Positions 26,804-39,676 of a DNA stretch of 64,000 bases are shown in pieces. Every line of letters begins with the position of its first letter. Positions within the stretch are counted from its first letter, which is position 1. The DNA lies in NCBI GenBank assembly GCA_019188255.1, contig JAETXT010000008.1, positions 3,472,001-3,536,000 on the forward strand, in the 5' to 3' direction. Under the pieces are notes generated by a model. The model searched no databases, was not told the origin of the DNA, and saw only the letters and a list, made by a program, of their open reading frames with translations. This stretch comes from Verticillium longisporum (Eukaryota; Ascomycota; Sordariomycetes; Glomerellales; Plectosphaerellaceae). The position numbers and the translations under genes were made by a program.

Positions 26804-27806
26804 TTTATAAAGATAATAATTAAAGATAAAGCTAAGGCCTATATCGTTTATATTACTTAAGTAATAACTATAATACTTAATATAATAAGCCCTATTATTA
26901 ATAAGCCCTCTCTTAATAATTAATAAGTTAAAGCGCTCCTTTTAGAACTTATAGAATTTAAAGATATATTCTCTAAAGATTTAATAAAAGAATTATTAAT
27001 ATTAAAAGATATAGAATACTTAATAAACTTAAAAGAAAGGGCTAAACCTCTTTATAGGCTAATCTATTTATTGTCCTAGAAATAGCTAGAAGAGCTCTAT
27101 TACTATATAATAGAAAGGGAAGCTATAAAGAGAATTAAGAAATCTATTAGCTTTATAAGGGCTCTAGTACTATTTATACTAAAGAAGGATAAGAGTTTAT
27201 ACTTATATATTAATTATTAAAGTCTAAATATAATTATTATAAAGAATTAATACTTTCTCTTTCTAATAAGCGAACTTTTAGATTATTTAATTAAAATAAA
27301 GTATTTCTCTAAAATAAATATCTAGGATATTTATTATTAGATTTATATTAAAGAGAATAATTAATAGAAAACTATATTCTAAACTTAATATAAATATTAT
27401 AAATATATTATAATATTATTTAAATTTATAAATACCTTTATTATATTCTAAGTATATATTTATTAAAAATTCGCTAGATTATTAAACGATTTCTATATTA
27501 TTTATTTAAATAATATCTTAATTTATTTAAGAATAAGGGAGGAATATATAGCTTATTTTTAATAAATCCTTAAGAGACTTTAAGACTTTAAGCTTTTTAT
27601 AAAATAATTAAAATACTTATTCTATTAGAATAAAATAGAATTCCCTAAGTTTATTATCTCTAAGGAAAATATAGCTATAAACTTAAGCTATATCTAAATA
27701 ATTATTAATTAATAACCCCTTAAATCCTTTAAAGATATATAAATATTCCTAAAATTCGCTAACTTCTATTGATAATTTATTAAAAGATATTCTAAGATAA
27801 TAATAC

Positions 27807-28003
27807 TATAAAGGTATTAGGCTAAGGGCCTAGATTAGGGAAAGCAATTAGATTAGCGAACTATTAATAAGCTATCGTATTAACTTTAACTTATCGAGGC
27901 TATCGAGTATAGCCTCGATTTCTCTTTTTAAACTAGGGCTTATCGCTGAAGTATCTACGATAATACGAATAGGGGTTAGATTCTTAACGTCTACCTCCTT
28001 ATA
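27807..28003 (-). repeat. 3' LTR of copy D (197 bp)
   Basis: Reverse-oriented element 1 LTR, followed on the right by the complement of the polypurine tract. Confidence 0.85.
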
Positions 28004-28922
28004 TTGCCTCTTCTCCTAGAGGTCTAGTCCCTATAACTTATAATGCCTTCGCTAATATATCTTAGTACCCTAGTATATATTACTTATAAGGCTTTATTCT
28101 TTAGCGTAGCTATAATATAGAGCTAAATTAGATATATTATAGAAATTATAATAATAATAATATTAATAATAGCTTAGAAGTAAATAATAATATAGAATAA
28201 TCCTTATTATTAATTTATAAATAATAATTTATCGTATTTATTTTATAAGGTTCTCTCTATTATACTTATAACTCTCTTAGATCTCGCTATCCTTAGGTTC
28301 TTTTAATAATCGATATTCCTATAACTTATTATATTCCTATCTTATTTACTTAATCCTATATTTATCCTTAAATATCTTAATTATTCTATTTAATCGCTAT
28401 AATATTAGATATTACTTTTTATTTTAATAAAATATATTTATATAATCCTTAGCTAGCTTAGGCTTATAATCGTTAATTTCTTAATATTAAGGCTAGGAAC
28501 CCTTTATATAAATATTATTTTAGTAAACTCGCTTTTTAGCTAGATATTAAATATATAGCTAAATAATCTAATATTAAATATATTATTTATAAATTTAATA
28601 AAAGTATTTTTTTATTATAAATTTACTAAATCTTCTAGCTATATTAGCTAATAATTATAGATCTTTAAGCATTTTTATAAAGTTATTTAATTTATTTAAT
28701 AAGAGGTCTATAATTAAATATATATTATTAAAAATAAAATCTTATATAATTATTTATCGAAATAATATATCTACTATCTCTCCTATTTTATTAAAATAAT
28801 TAAATATTTTAAGAAAATATCTAAAATCGTTATCGATTTAGCTAATAATAGCTATTTTTATAATATTATAGGTTATATTTAAATTTTCAGGGTCCCCTTT
28901 ATTAATTATATAATATTTATTC

Positions 28923-29855
28923 GCTAAAATATCTTTAATATATTTATTATTATTTCTTTAGCTTTATTAATTTATAAGTTTCTTAATCTTTTATTTTATA
29001 TCCTTTTATTAATTAAGTCTTCTTTAATAGGTTTAGCCTTTAAATTATAAAGCTCTTAAAGAAGCTATTATTATTTATTAACTTAAATATATTATTTATT
29101 ATTAAGAAGCTAATATCCTTAAGCTTATTTTTTTCTATTTAAATATCGATTTATACGATTACCCCCTTAATAATAAAGATATAATTAAGCTAATCTATAA
29201 TTACTTTAATCTTCTTATTAACTTTAAGCTTATTAACCTATAAATAGATACTTTTAATAATAATAATCCTATTCGCTTATACCTTTAAAGTACTTATTAC
29301 CTAAGCTATACTTTTATTAATTAATTATCTTCTTATATCTCGAAGAATATTAAAACTATTATAGCCTCTATCGTAAATAAGAAGGAGAATATTATTATTA
29401 AGAAGGAAATAATAGCTATAAAGAAGAAAGAGATAAAAGAGTATAAAATAGCAGAGAAGGCTATTAAGCTTATAATTATTAAGGAGAAGAAAGTAATTAA
29501 CGTTAAAGCTTATATCTATAAGGCTTAGGAGGAGCTCCGCTATATTATTAATAGTTCTAAGGCCTTTAAGGAAATACTTATAGCTTAAACTCCTATTTCT
29601 AAGGCTATTATTACCCTAAAAAGGTTAGCTAAGCGCTCCGCTCTAGCTCTAGCCCTTAGCCGCTTAGCGAAGAGAACTTAATCGACTCCTTAGAAGGCTA
29701 TATAGGTTATTAGCGATAATAAAGAAAATAATAATAATAATAATAATAATAATAAGAATATTAATAAGCTAATTATTAAGGGTTTAATTAAAATAGATAA
29801 TTTAGAATAATATTTCCTTTATTTAAATAAAGATAAAGGGGAATTAATATCTTAA
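28923..29855 (+). pseudogene. Antisense reading-frame relic of element 1 (copy D; plus strand here)
   Basis: In copy D the frame lies on the plus strand: 311 codons in one frame from 28923 to TAA at 29853-29855 with no indel. All in-frame stops seen are TAA or TAG. Recognisable stretches shared with copy B are a Leu/Ile/Tyr-rich start, YKALKEAIII, NKKENIIIKKEI, a Lys/Glu-rich helix-like segment, KRSALALALSRLAKRT, and an (AAT)n Asn run near 29722-29752 that is longer than in copy B. The product is unknown. Keeping the frame through a repeat-number change argues for past coding function. The start codon cannot be placed because ATG would often have become ATA. Confidence 0.6.
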
Positions 29856-32800
29856 TAATAATAACTATAAAGCGCTATTATATTATCTAGTTAATATATT
29901 AATAATATTATTAAAGCTTAATATTAAAGTTCTATTTTTATTTTCTTATTTTCTTTATATAATAATTTATTAAGAATTAATTTAGGAATTTAGTTACTTA
30001 TCTTATTATTTATATTTATATTTTTAATATTTCTAGTACCTTTTTAAAGTTTATATTATATTTTTAAGGTAATTTTCGGGTTCTTAAGTATTATATTCTA
30101 TTAATTATTTAGCCTATTTTACTAAATAGAACCTTTACTTTTAATCCTCTTTATAAGATATAATATCTTTAATTTCCTATTTATCCTATTTATCCTATAA
30201 TATAAAGAGATAAGCTAATTATTTAGTATCGATTTAGCAATTATATTATAATTCTAGGGAAGAGATAGGGAAAATATTATATATTCTAGAATAAATCTTA
30301 AGGAATATTATATAATAAGCTTATTTATTTATTTATTTTATAATCTAGATTTAAATATATTATAATATTAGGTTCTAATCTGCTTTAGATTAGAAGTTCT
30401 TAATAGAGAGTCCTATAATATCCTTAATATTAAAGGCTTTTAATATATACCTCTTATTATAATAGAAAGCTTAAATATATATTATATATTATTAGTTTTT
30501 ATAAATTATTTAATAAATAATTATAATCTTCTCGATCTTTTCCTTTATATCCTAGACCTTTATATCCTATCTTAGGGCTATATAATTAATCATTCTAAAG
30601 TAATATTTATATAAAGCTTTAAATAGAGAAACGCTAATAATACTATATATATTATTATTATATAAGAACTCTACTTCTTTTAAGTAATATAGCTATTCTT
30701 TTAGCGCTTAATCGTTAATATAATAAAGGTATTTTTCTAATATCTAATAGGTTCTCTCTATTTACCTATCTATTTAAGGGTAATAGGTAATAGAGAGGTA
30801 ACGCTAAATCGCTCTCTTTTAATAGAATTCCTCCTAGAATTTACTTATAAGGAGTTTATCTCTATTATTTATTATACCCTCTAGGCTCCTAAACCTATAC
30901 TCTATTTCTTTATAGAGGATCGTACTTAGGCTGGTAGCTATTAACGTCTTATATATAGCTAGGAACTAAGTAGCTTTTATAAATTAATCTATAATTATAA
31001 GGATAGAATCGTACTCTAAGCTATTATCTAATATAGGACTTAGGCTTATAATAAAGTCTAAAGATATTTCTTAGAAAAGATAGGATAGAAATAATAACGA
31101 TTATAGCTTCCTATATAGTCTATATTAGGGTATTTAAGTCCCTTAATATATTAAGTATTTAATAATATAGTAATAGACGTTAATAGATATATTTTCCTAA
31201 TAGAACTTCCTCGCTAATAGCGTAAGGGTCTTATTTACCCTTATATATCCTATTTAGGGGTTATTATAATATTATTTAAATAATTCTTTATAAAGTATTC
31301 CTTATATAAGGATAATTAATCGTCCTTTAAAGAAGAGGGTATTTTAATTATTTATAATATAATTATCCCTTCTTCTAGCTTATTAGCTTATATTCTCTTT
31401 CTAAAAAAACTATCCTAGGTTAATAGCTTATAACCCTCTAACTAAGTCCTTAAATTCTAGGGTAAAGGTAAGCTTTAATACTATTTCGTTCTTTATAAGC
31501 TCTTTTATAATAGAATATAGGATATATTAATCTAGAATAATAACCCTAGATTCTATCTATTCCTTAGACCTTTTCTTAATCTTTTAGCGAATCGCTATTA
31601 ATTTTCTAGCTTTAGCTTCTTAGCTTCGAGGTTAGAAAGAAGCTTTCTTTTCTATTTTATTTATTATAATAGTATAAATATATATTACCCTTTATTTAAA
31701 AGGTAAAGGCCCTTTTTCCCTAAAGCTATAATATCTTCTTAATATAAGGATAGGCTTTTATCCTTATAATATTATTTAGATAGCTTAGATATAAGCTCTA
31801 TTTATAGTATCCTTTAGCTTTATCTTTATAATAATTCGCTTAATATCTATAATTAAGTCTTCTATTAATTATAGCTTTTTAAATAATATAAGGAATATAT
31901 TATTTATTAATATTTATTCTCCTATATAGTTTAATCGTCTTAAGAGACTATTAGCTAGGTTTATAACCCTAAATTAATATTAAATTTCGAAATTAAAAGA
32001 TAATAATTAATATATTTATTATATAAGCTTTCCTTAAAGGTCTCTAGATAAGGCCTATATAATACCCTTAAAGGCTTAATAATATTCTATTAACTTATCT
32101 TTTATAAAATAAAGGAATTATTAGAAATAATTAAAAATATATTCTTTATTATAATCTACGCATTTATTAAATAATTAATAAATATTCTCTTAATAATTAA
32201 AGAAACTAAAAAAAGAGATATCCTTATTTCCTTAAAAGTAGAGCGAGTATAATTACTCTTAATAAATCAAGTTTTATAAATCCGTTAATAAATATTCGTA
32301 TTTTATAAAATTTTAGAAATCTTCTTAATAAATATTTATATTATCTTTATTAAATTCCTCTCTATAAATCGCTTTAAGGTTCTAAATATAACTTCGCTAT
32401 ATTATCTATAGAATATATATAAATTTTATTATTACTTATTCTACGATTTAAGCTATATTTATATTAAATCGGAAAATATTTCTAGCCTTAATTATAATAA
32501 ATTAATTATTAATTTAAGTAATAATAATATCCTCTTTAAGTATTTTATAATTATAAATAAATAATTTAGTATAATTCTTAATAATAAGGATATATTTAAT
32601 AAAACGTTAAACTAGGAGGTTATTCTTATATCTCTATTTATAGAGTTTATAGATTAAGGCTTAAAGGACTTATATTTATAGTTTAGCTTAAATCGTTTAT
32701 TTATTAATATTTCGATAATAGTTTTCTAGAGAAGATCCTAGTTTAAATATAGTCTTCTTATTATAATTACCCCTTAATAATTCTAATAATATTCCTATTA

Positions 32801-32914
32801 ATTTATCTTTAAAATAATATCTATTATAATAAATAATTCGCTTTCAAGTTCTAATATACTTTAATTAATCTATTATTTAGCTTAATTTAATTATAGATTA
32901 TAGAAATTAAAGAA

Positions 32915-33111
32915 TATAAAAGTATTAAATTAAAGGCTTAGATTAAGGAAAGTAATTAGATTAGCGAATAATTAATAAACTATTATATTAACTTTAATTT
33001 ATCGAGGCTATTAAGTATAGCCTTAACTTCTCCTTTTAAACTTAAGCTTATCGCTAATATATCTATAATAATATAAGTAGGGGTTAAGTTCTTAACGTCT
33101 AACTCCTTATA
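32915..33111 (-). repeat. 5' LTR of copy D (197 bp)
   Basis: Reverse-oriented element 1 LTR, bounded on the left by gag-leading sequence and on the right by integrase sequence of copy C. Confidence 0.85.
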
Positions 33112-36063
33112 GGATAATAGCCTAGAATATAACTCTATCCTTAGAATTATAAATCGATTTACGAAAACTATTTAATTCCTAATTATATATAAGACGTTAA
33201 TAGCTATTAGCTTAAATATAATCCTTTATAAGGAAATAGAGTATAGGTTTAGGAGCTTAGAGGGTATAGTAAATAATAGAGATAAACTCCTTATAAGTAA
33301 ATTCTAAGAGAAATTCTATTAAGAGAGAGCGATTTAGCACTACCTCTCTATTACTTATTACCCTTAGATAGACGGGTAAATAGAGAGAACTTATTAAATA
33401 CTAGAAAAATACCTTTATTATATTAGCGATTAAGTATTAAAAGAATAGCTATATTATTTAAAAGAAATAGATTTCTTATATATTAATAATATATATAATA
33501 TTATTAATATTTTACTATTTAAAGCCCTATATAAATATTACCCTAAAATAATTAATTATATAGCCCTAAGAAAGGATATAAAGGTCTAGAATATAAAGGA
33601 AAAGATTAAGAAGATTACGATTATTCGCTAAATTATTTATAAAAATTAATAATATATAATATATATTTAAGCCTTCTATTATAATAAAAGGTATATATTA
33701 AAAACCTTTAATATTAAGGATATTATAAAGCTTTCTATTAAGAATTTCTAATTTAAAATAAACTAGAAATTAATATTATAATATATCTAAATCTAGATTA
33801 TAGAATAAATAAATAAATAAACTTATTATATAATATTTCTTAAGATTTATTCTAGAATATATAATATCTTCTTTATCTCTTCCCTAAAGCTATAATATAA
33901 TTGCTAAATCGATACTAAATAATTAGCTTACTTCTTTATATTAAAGGATAAATAGGATAAATAGGAAATCGAAGATATTATATCTTATAAAGAGGATTAA
34001 AAGTAAAGGTTCTATTTAATAAAATAGGCTAAATAGCTAATAGAATATAATACTTAAAAACTTAAAAATTACCTCGAAAATATAGTATAAATCTTAAAAA
34101 GGTATTAAAAGTATTAGAAATATAAATATAAATAATAAGATAAATAATCGAATTCTTAAATTAATTATTAATAAATTATTATATAAAGAAAATAAGAAAA
34201 TAAAAATAGAATTCTAATATTAAGCCCTAATAATATTATTAATATATTAATTAAATAATATAATAGCGCTTTATAGGTATTATTATTAAGATATTAATTC
34301 TTTTTCATTTTTATTTAAATAAAGGAAATATTATTCTAAATTATTTATTTTAATTAAATCCTTAATAATTAGCTTATTAATACTCTTATTATTATTATTA
34401 TTATTATTTTCTTTATTATTATTAATAATTTATATAGCTTTCTAAGGAATTAATTAAATTCTCTTTATTAAATAGCTAAGGGCTAGAGCTAGAGTAGAGC
34501 GCTTAGTTAACCCCCTTAGAGCGGTAATAGCCTTAGAGGTAAGGGTTTAAGCTATAAATATTTCCTTAAGAGTTTTAGAACTATTAACGATATAATAGAG
34601 CTCCTCTTAAGCTTTATAGATATAAGCCTTAATATTAGCTATTTTCTTCTCTTTAATAGCTATAAGCTTAATAGCTTTCTTTATTACTTTACGCTCTTTT
34701 ACCTTTTTCTTCTTTATAGCTATAATTTCTTTCTTAATAATAATACTCTCTTTCTTATTTATAATAGAAGCTATAATAATATTAATATTATTTAAAATAT
34801 AAGAGGACGATTAGCTAATAAAGGTATAGCTTAGGTAATAAGTACTTTAAAGATATAAGCGAATAGGATTATTACTATTAAGGGTATCTATTAATAGGTC
34901 GATAAACTTAAAGTTAATAAAAAGATTAGAGTAATTATAGATTAATTTAATTATATCCTCGCTATTTAGAAAGTAATTATATAAATCGATATATAAATAG
35001 AAAAAAGCGAATTTAAGAATATTAGACTCTTAATAATAAATAATATATCTAAATTAATAAATAATAATAGCTTCTTCGAGGGCCTTATAACTTAGAGGCT
35101 AAATTTATTAAAGAAGACTTAATTAATAAAAGGATATAAAATAAAAGGTTAGGAAATTTATAGATTAATAAAGCTAGAGAGATAATAATAAATATATAGA
35201 GGATATCTTAGTAAATAGATATTATATAATTAATAAAGGGGAATTTAAAAATTTAAATATAACCTATAATATTATAGAAATAGCTATTATTAGCTAAATC
35301 GATAATAATTTCTAATACTTTCTTAAAATATTTAATTATTTTAGTAAAATAGGAGAGATAATAAATATATTATTTCGATAAATAATATATAAAATTATAC
35401 CCTTAATAATATATATTTAACTATAAACCTCCTATTAAATAAATTAAATAACCCTATAAAGGGGCTTAAAGATCTATAATTATTAGCTAATATAATTAAA
35501 AGATTTAATAAATTTATAATAAGATAAGCGCTTTTATTAAACTTATAGGTAATATACTTAATATTAGAATATCTAATTATATATTTAATATCTAGCTAAG
35601 ATTCGAGTTTACTAAAATAGTATTTATATAAGGGGTTCTTAGCTTTAATATTAAGAAGCTAATAATTATAGGCCTAAGCTAGCTAAGGATTATATAAATA
35701 TACTTTATTAAAGTAGAGGGTAATATCTAATATAATAGTGATTAAATAAAGGGATTAAAGTAATTAAGGATAAATATAGGATTAAGTAAATAAGATAGGA
35801 ATACGATAAATTATAATAATATCGATTATTAAAGAGAAGCTAAGGATAATAAGATCTAAGAGAGTTATAGGCGTAATAGAGAGAACTTTATAAGATAAGT
35901 ATAATAAACTATTACCTATAAGTCGGTAATAAGGACTATTCTATATTACTACTTACCTCTAGGCTATTATTAATATTACTATTATTATAATTCCCATAAT
36001 ATATCTAACCTAACTCTATATTACGATTATACTAAGGGATAGGCTCTATAAATAATATATATT

Positions 36064-36260
36064 TATAAGGAGTTAGACGTTAGGAACCTAACCCCTATTC
36101 ATATTATCGTAGATATTTTAGCGATAAGGCCTAGTTTAAAAAGAGAAGTCGAGGCTATACTTAATAGCTTTAATAAATTAAAGTTAATATAATAGCTTAC
36201 CGATAATTCGCTAATCTAATTACTTTCCTTAATCTAAGCCCTTAGCTTTATACCTTTATA
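36064..36260 (+). repeat. 5' LTR of copy E (197 bp)
   Basis: Begins TATAAGGAG, ends CCTTTATA; directly after the ATATT target duplication. Confidence 0.85.
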
Positions 36261-37860
36261 TTATTTAATTTCTATAATTTATAGTTAGATTAGGCCGAGT
36301 AATAGATTAATTAAAGCGTATTAGAATTTAGAAGCGAATTACTTATTATAGTAGATATTACTCTAAAGACGAATTCATAAGAATACTATTAAAATCGTTA
36401 AAGGATAGCTATAATAGGAAGATTATACTTAAACTAGGATCTTTTTTAGAAAACTATTATTAAAGTATTAACGATTATATAATTTAAATTAAACTATAAA
36501 TATAAATCTTTTAAGCCTTAATCTATAAACTCTATAAATAAAGATACGAGAATAACCTCTTAATTTAACGTTTTATTAAATATACCTTTATTATAAAGAA
36601 TTATAATCAACTATTTACTTATAATTATAAAATATTTAAAGAAGATATTATTATCGCTTAAATCGATAATTAGCTTATTATAATTAAGGCCCGAAATATT
36701 TTCCGATTTAATATAAACGTAGCCTAAATTATAGAATAATTAACGATAAAACTTATTTATATATTATAGATAATATAGTAAAATTATACCTAGAACCTCG
36801 AAACGATTTATAGAGAGGACTTTAATAAAGATAATATAAATATTTATTAAGAAGATTTCTAAAGCTTTATAAAATAAGAGTATTTATTAAAGGATTTATA
36901 AAATTTAGTTTATTAAGAATAATTATATTCGCTCTACTTTTAAGGAAATAAAGATATCTCCTTTCTTATCTTCTTTAATTATTAGGAGAATATTTATTAA
37001 TTATTTAGCGAAAACGTAAATTATAGTAAAGAATACGTTTTTAAGTATTTCCGATAATTCCTTTATTTTATAAAGGATAAATTAATAGAATATTATATTC
37101 TTATCGAGGATATTAGAATAATTATATATAAGGCTTAATAAGTATAAGATATTAATAAATTATCGAATAAGTAATAAGAAAGTAAGAAGCGAATTTATTC
37201 TTAATTAGCTTAGAGTAAACTTTATTATATTACCTTTAGCTATAAGGCTTTAAAGAGAGAAGCCTTATAGGATTAATCTCGAATAAAGCGAGGTCGTTCC
37301 TCTTATTATAATAGAAATATTATATTAAAATAAGCGAGAAACCTAAACCCTTACCCTATAAGAATATTATTAAATAGCTAAAATACCGCCCCTATAATAC
37401 TATCTAATATATACTTCTATTATAATAAGCTAAGGTATTAAGTATAGAGCTATACTTAGCTTAAGCTATAAAAGCTAAAGGCTATAATTATTAATATCTA
37501 GTTATCTAAGTTTAAGGGTATCTAGATAATAGAATTCTCGGAAACCGATTTAATATAAATTCTAATTTAAAGAATATTATATTAAAAATAAATATTAGGA
37601 AAATTATAAAAATATTAATAATTATTATTTAATAGGGTAAGGAAATTAAATTCTTTATTAACTTAGATATTAATATTATTATAAATATTATTAATTTTAC
37701 CTTTATTTAGCTATTAAAGCTATAAGAAGTAGAAGGTATAGAAGCTCTTAAATTATAAATGTTCGATAAATAGATAGCGAATAGCTATAGATTATTCGCC
37801 CTTTTATTCTATTTACTAGATATATAAAATCGACCTTAATTATTATATTAATTATTTATA

Positions 37861-37862
37861 TA
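37861..37862. other. TA target-site duplication, left of pogo/Fot1 copy 1
   Basis: TA precedes the inverted repeat here and follows the other one at 39723-39724. Joining the flanks with a single TA gives the same ATTATTTATATATATAGAA string found uninterrupted in copy B near 9484, so the insertion was precise. Confidence 0.9.
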
Positions 37863-37908
37863 ACGTAATCCACAAGCGAGTGGTTCACCCATGCGAGTGG
37901 TTCACTTC
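37863..37908 (+). repeat. Left terminal inverted repeat of pogo/Fot1 copy 1
   Basis: 46 bp starting ACGTAATCCACAAGCGAG. Inside it the motif GCGAGTGGTTCAC occurs twice, 17 bp apart; the second occurrence is preceded by T instead of A, the only mismatch to the right repeat. Confidence 0.9.
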
Positions 37909-37969
37909 ACCCCGACCCGACAAACATTCCGAGGAAAACCTCAACCCAAACGCCGTAAATCAATTAAAA

Positions 37970-39624
37970 TCACTCCTCCTCGTCTTTTGCAGACGATGAG
38001 ATAGCTACCTGACAAGTTCTCGCGTTGTGGCCGGTCTTCCCGCATACGCTACAGCATCGTTTCTTCGGCTGGGACCACGACGCGGGACCCGGGTTCTGCA
38101 GCGTTTCCTCTTTTATCTGGATATCTACTTCCTTCTGAGCAATCTTGTCCTGTCCCTCGCCTACAGCCATGCTTCCTCCTTCCCGGAGACGTAGCTTTTT
38201 GGCCCTCCGGCGTCGGCTTAGTGTAGCATTTTCCTCTCGAAGGATCATAACCTCTGACTTCAAAAGAGCGATCTGGTGCATAACACCCCGCGTCCCCTTC
38301 GCAAGATAGTCAACAGCATCTAAAATTGACGTTGGGGAGCTTCCCTGGTGGCGTGAGATTCGCCCTTTGATGAAGTCAGTCTGGGAACCTGCCTCGAGCA
38401 GGTTAGTGGGCGTCTTAGAGACCCAAGAATCACGCTCCCCGTGGGACGTCCCCGGAGGCGTCGTCGTCCTCAACCTCACATCCAGCTTTGACAGGACTGT
38501 TTCCGGGTTATGGGGGACAAGCCCCGCTCCTCGAAAGCCTCCCTGGATGTTTTTTCTGTCATTGCTTGCTGAAATGCAGCCGAAAACGCCGGGAAGAAGT
38601 CCTCTTTGCTGATGTGCGTTGTACCCGCCCTCATCCTATCCTCGATTTGCCGACCGTATGCTTTCTTTAGTGGGCCAAAACACCCAACATCGAGAGGCTG
38701 GAGTAGATGTGACGAATGAGGAGGCATACAGAGTGTGATGATGTTGTTCTCCTTGCAGTAGAGTTCGAAGTCGACCGAGTGGTGACTTTCGTGGCCATCC
38801 AGGATCAGTAGGCGATAACCGCCCGAAGTACGGGACTTTGTATGCCTGTCAAAATGCCGAATCCATTCCAGACCAATATCATTCGTCGTCCAGCCGTTTG
38901 GAGATGTTGCGATTCTCCAGTCGCGAGAAATCGCGTCGTCCTGGTACCAGCTCGAGAGGTGGTACTTGCCCGAAACCACGATGAACGGCGGGACGGAGAA
39001 ACCCAACGCGCCAACGCCCTGGATCACCGTAACCCATTCCCGGTTGCCTGGCTGCCTCATCTTCACATTGGACCGTCTTTCCGAACTGGTCACGACCATT
39101 CCGTTGGCGATAACGCCCATCTGGAAGCCGGTCTCGTCAAAGTTGTACATGTCAGCCTCTTGGATGCCGTACTTGGCGATCATGTTATGCACGAGGCGGA
39201 ACCACGCGTTTATCGCGTCCGGATCTTCGCATTGGGCCCTCTTGTAGTCGTACTTGCGAAAGAAACGCGTCCGGAGCTCTGGTTGCCGTTTGACGAAGTT
39301 TGCGGCCCAGTTCTTCCCGACGCGTGGCGCGTCACGGTCGGCAAGCAGGCGATTCGCCATATCTCCGACCTCACCCAACCGGGGAGGGTAAGATCGCGCA
39401 TCTAGGTCAAGGATATATTCGACAATAGTTTTCTCTTCTAGTACTGTTAATTTGGCAGAATTGGGCGGGCTTTCGCGTCGGGAGGGTTTGCCCTTCTGGC
39501 GTCGGAGGAGCGTCGTTAAGGGGACGGTGTAGATCCTCGCAGCACTCCGGGCGCTTAGGTTCGGGTCATTGTCCATAGCTTGGATAGCAAGGAATAATTG
39601 ACCTTCTTTTGAAAGAGTCTCCAT
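37970..39624 (-). pseudogene. Transposase of pogo/Fot1 copy 1 (DDE_1 type), frameshifted
   Basis: The first frame (39624-38476, 382 codons) starts METLSKEGQ. It has an N-terminal helix-turn-helix (residues about 8-45), a CENP-B-type DNA-binding domain (about 60-130), and the catalytic acidic triad D163 (YNFDETGF), D276 (LILDGHES) and D312 (QPLDVGCF) with 35 residues between the last two, as in Fot1-like enzymes. After residue K358 the frame goes wrong and stops at 38476. The proper C-terminus continues in the frame ending at 37970, with a PETVLSKLDV block, a basic coiled-coil part, and a CCHC zinc knuckle CSVCGKTGHNARTC near the end. A run of six A (T at 38551-38556 on the plus strand) is one short of what the reading frame needs. 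Full length would be about 551 residues. The enzyme cuts and joins transposon ends at TA. Confidence 0.88.
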
Positions 39625-39676
39625 CGCGGGCGGAGGTGGAATCTGTAGAATTCAGGTGTAGGTCGTGGGCCCGGGC

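Larger units (their letters stand above)
27807..33111 (-). mobile_element. Element 1, copy D, minus strand, with an internal deletion
   Basis: Two intact 197-bp LTRs (27807-28003 and 32915-33111) bound a 5305-bp copy. Read on the complement, gag joins directly to late RNase H/integrase sequence at about 32090, so about 2.27 kb (protease, reverse transcriptase and part of RNase H) is missing. The 3' part is complete: integrase, chromodomain (about 30050-30170) and the antisense frame. The 5 bases outside the LTRs do not match (AATAC left, GGATA right), and the host element C lacks 1.42 kb at this point. Confidence 0.82.

Noticed and set aside
1..37860. Mitochondrial or organellar origin because of extreme AT content
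   Set aside because: The sequence consists of nuclear-type LTR retrotransposons with RIP dinucleotide bias, and no mitochondrial genes or tRNAs were seen.
38545..38560. Programmed -1 frameshift as the normal way to make the transposase
   Set aside because: Related fungal transposases are single-frame proteins and no downstream stimulatory structure was evident; a simple base loss is the better explanation, although slippage on six A cannot be excluded.
38842..39405. A 187-codon plus-strand open frame within the transposon
   Set aside because: It is the shadow of the transposase gene on the other strand; the same shadow recurs in copy 2 because the DNA is identical.
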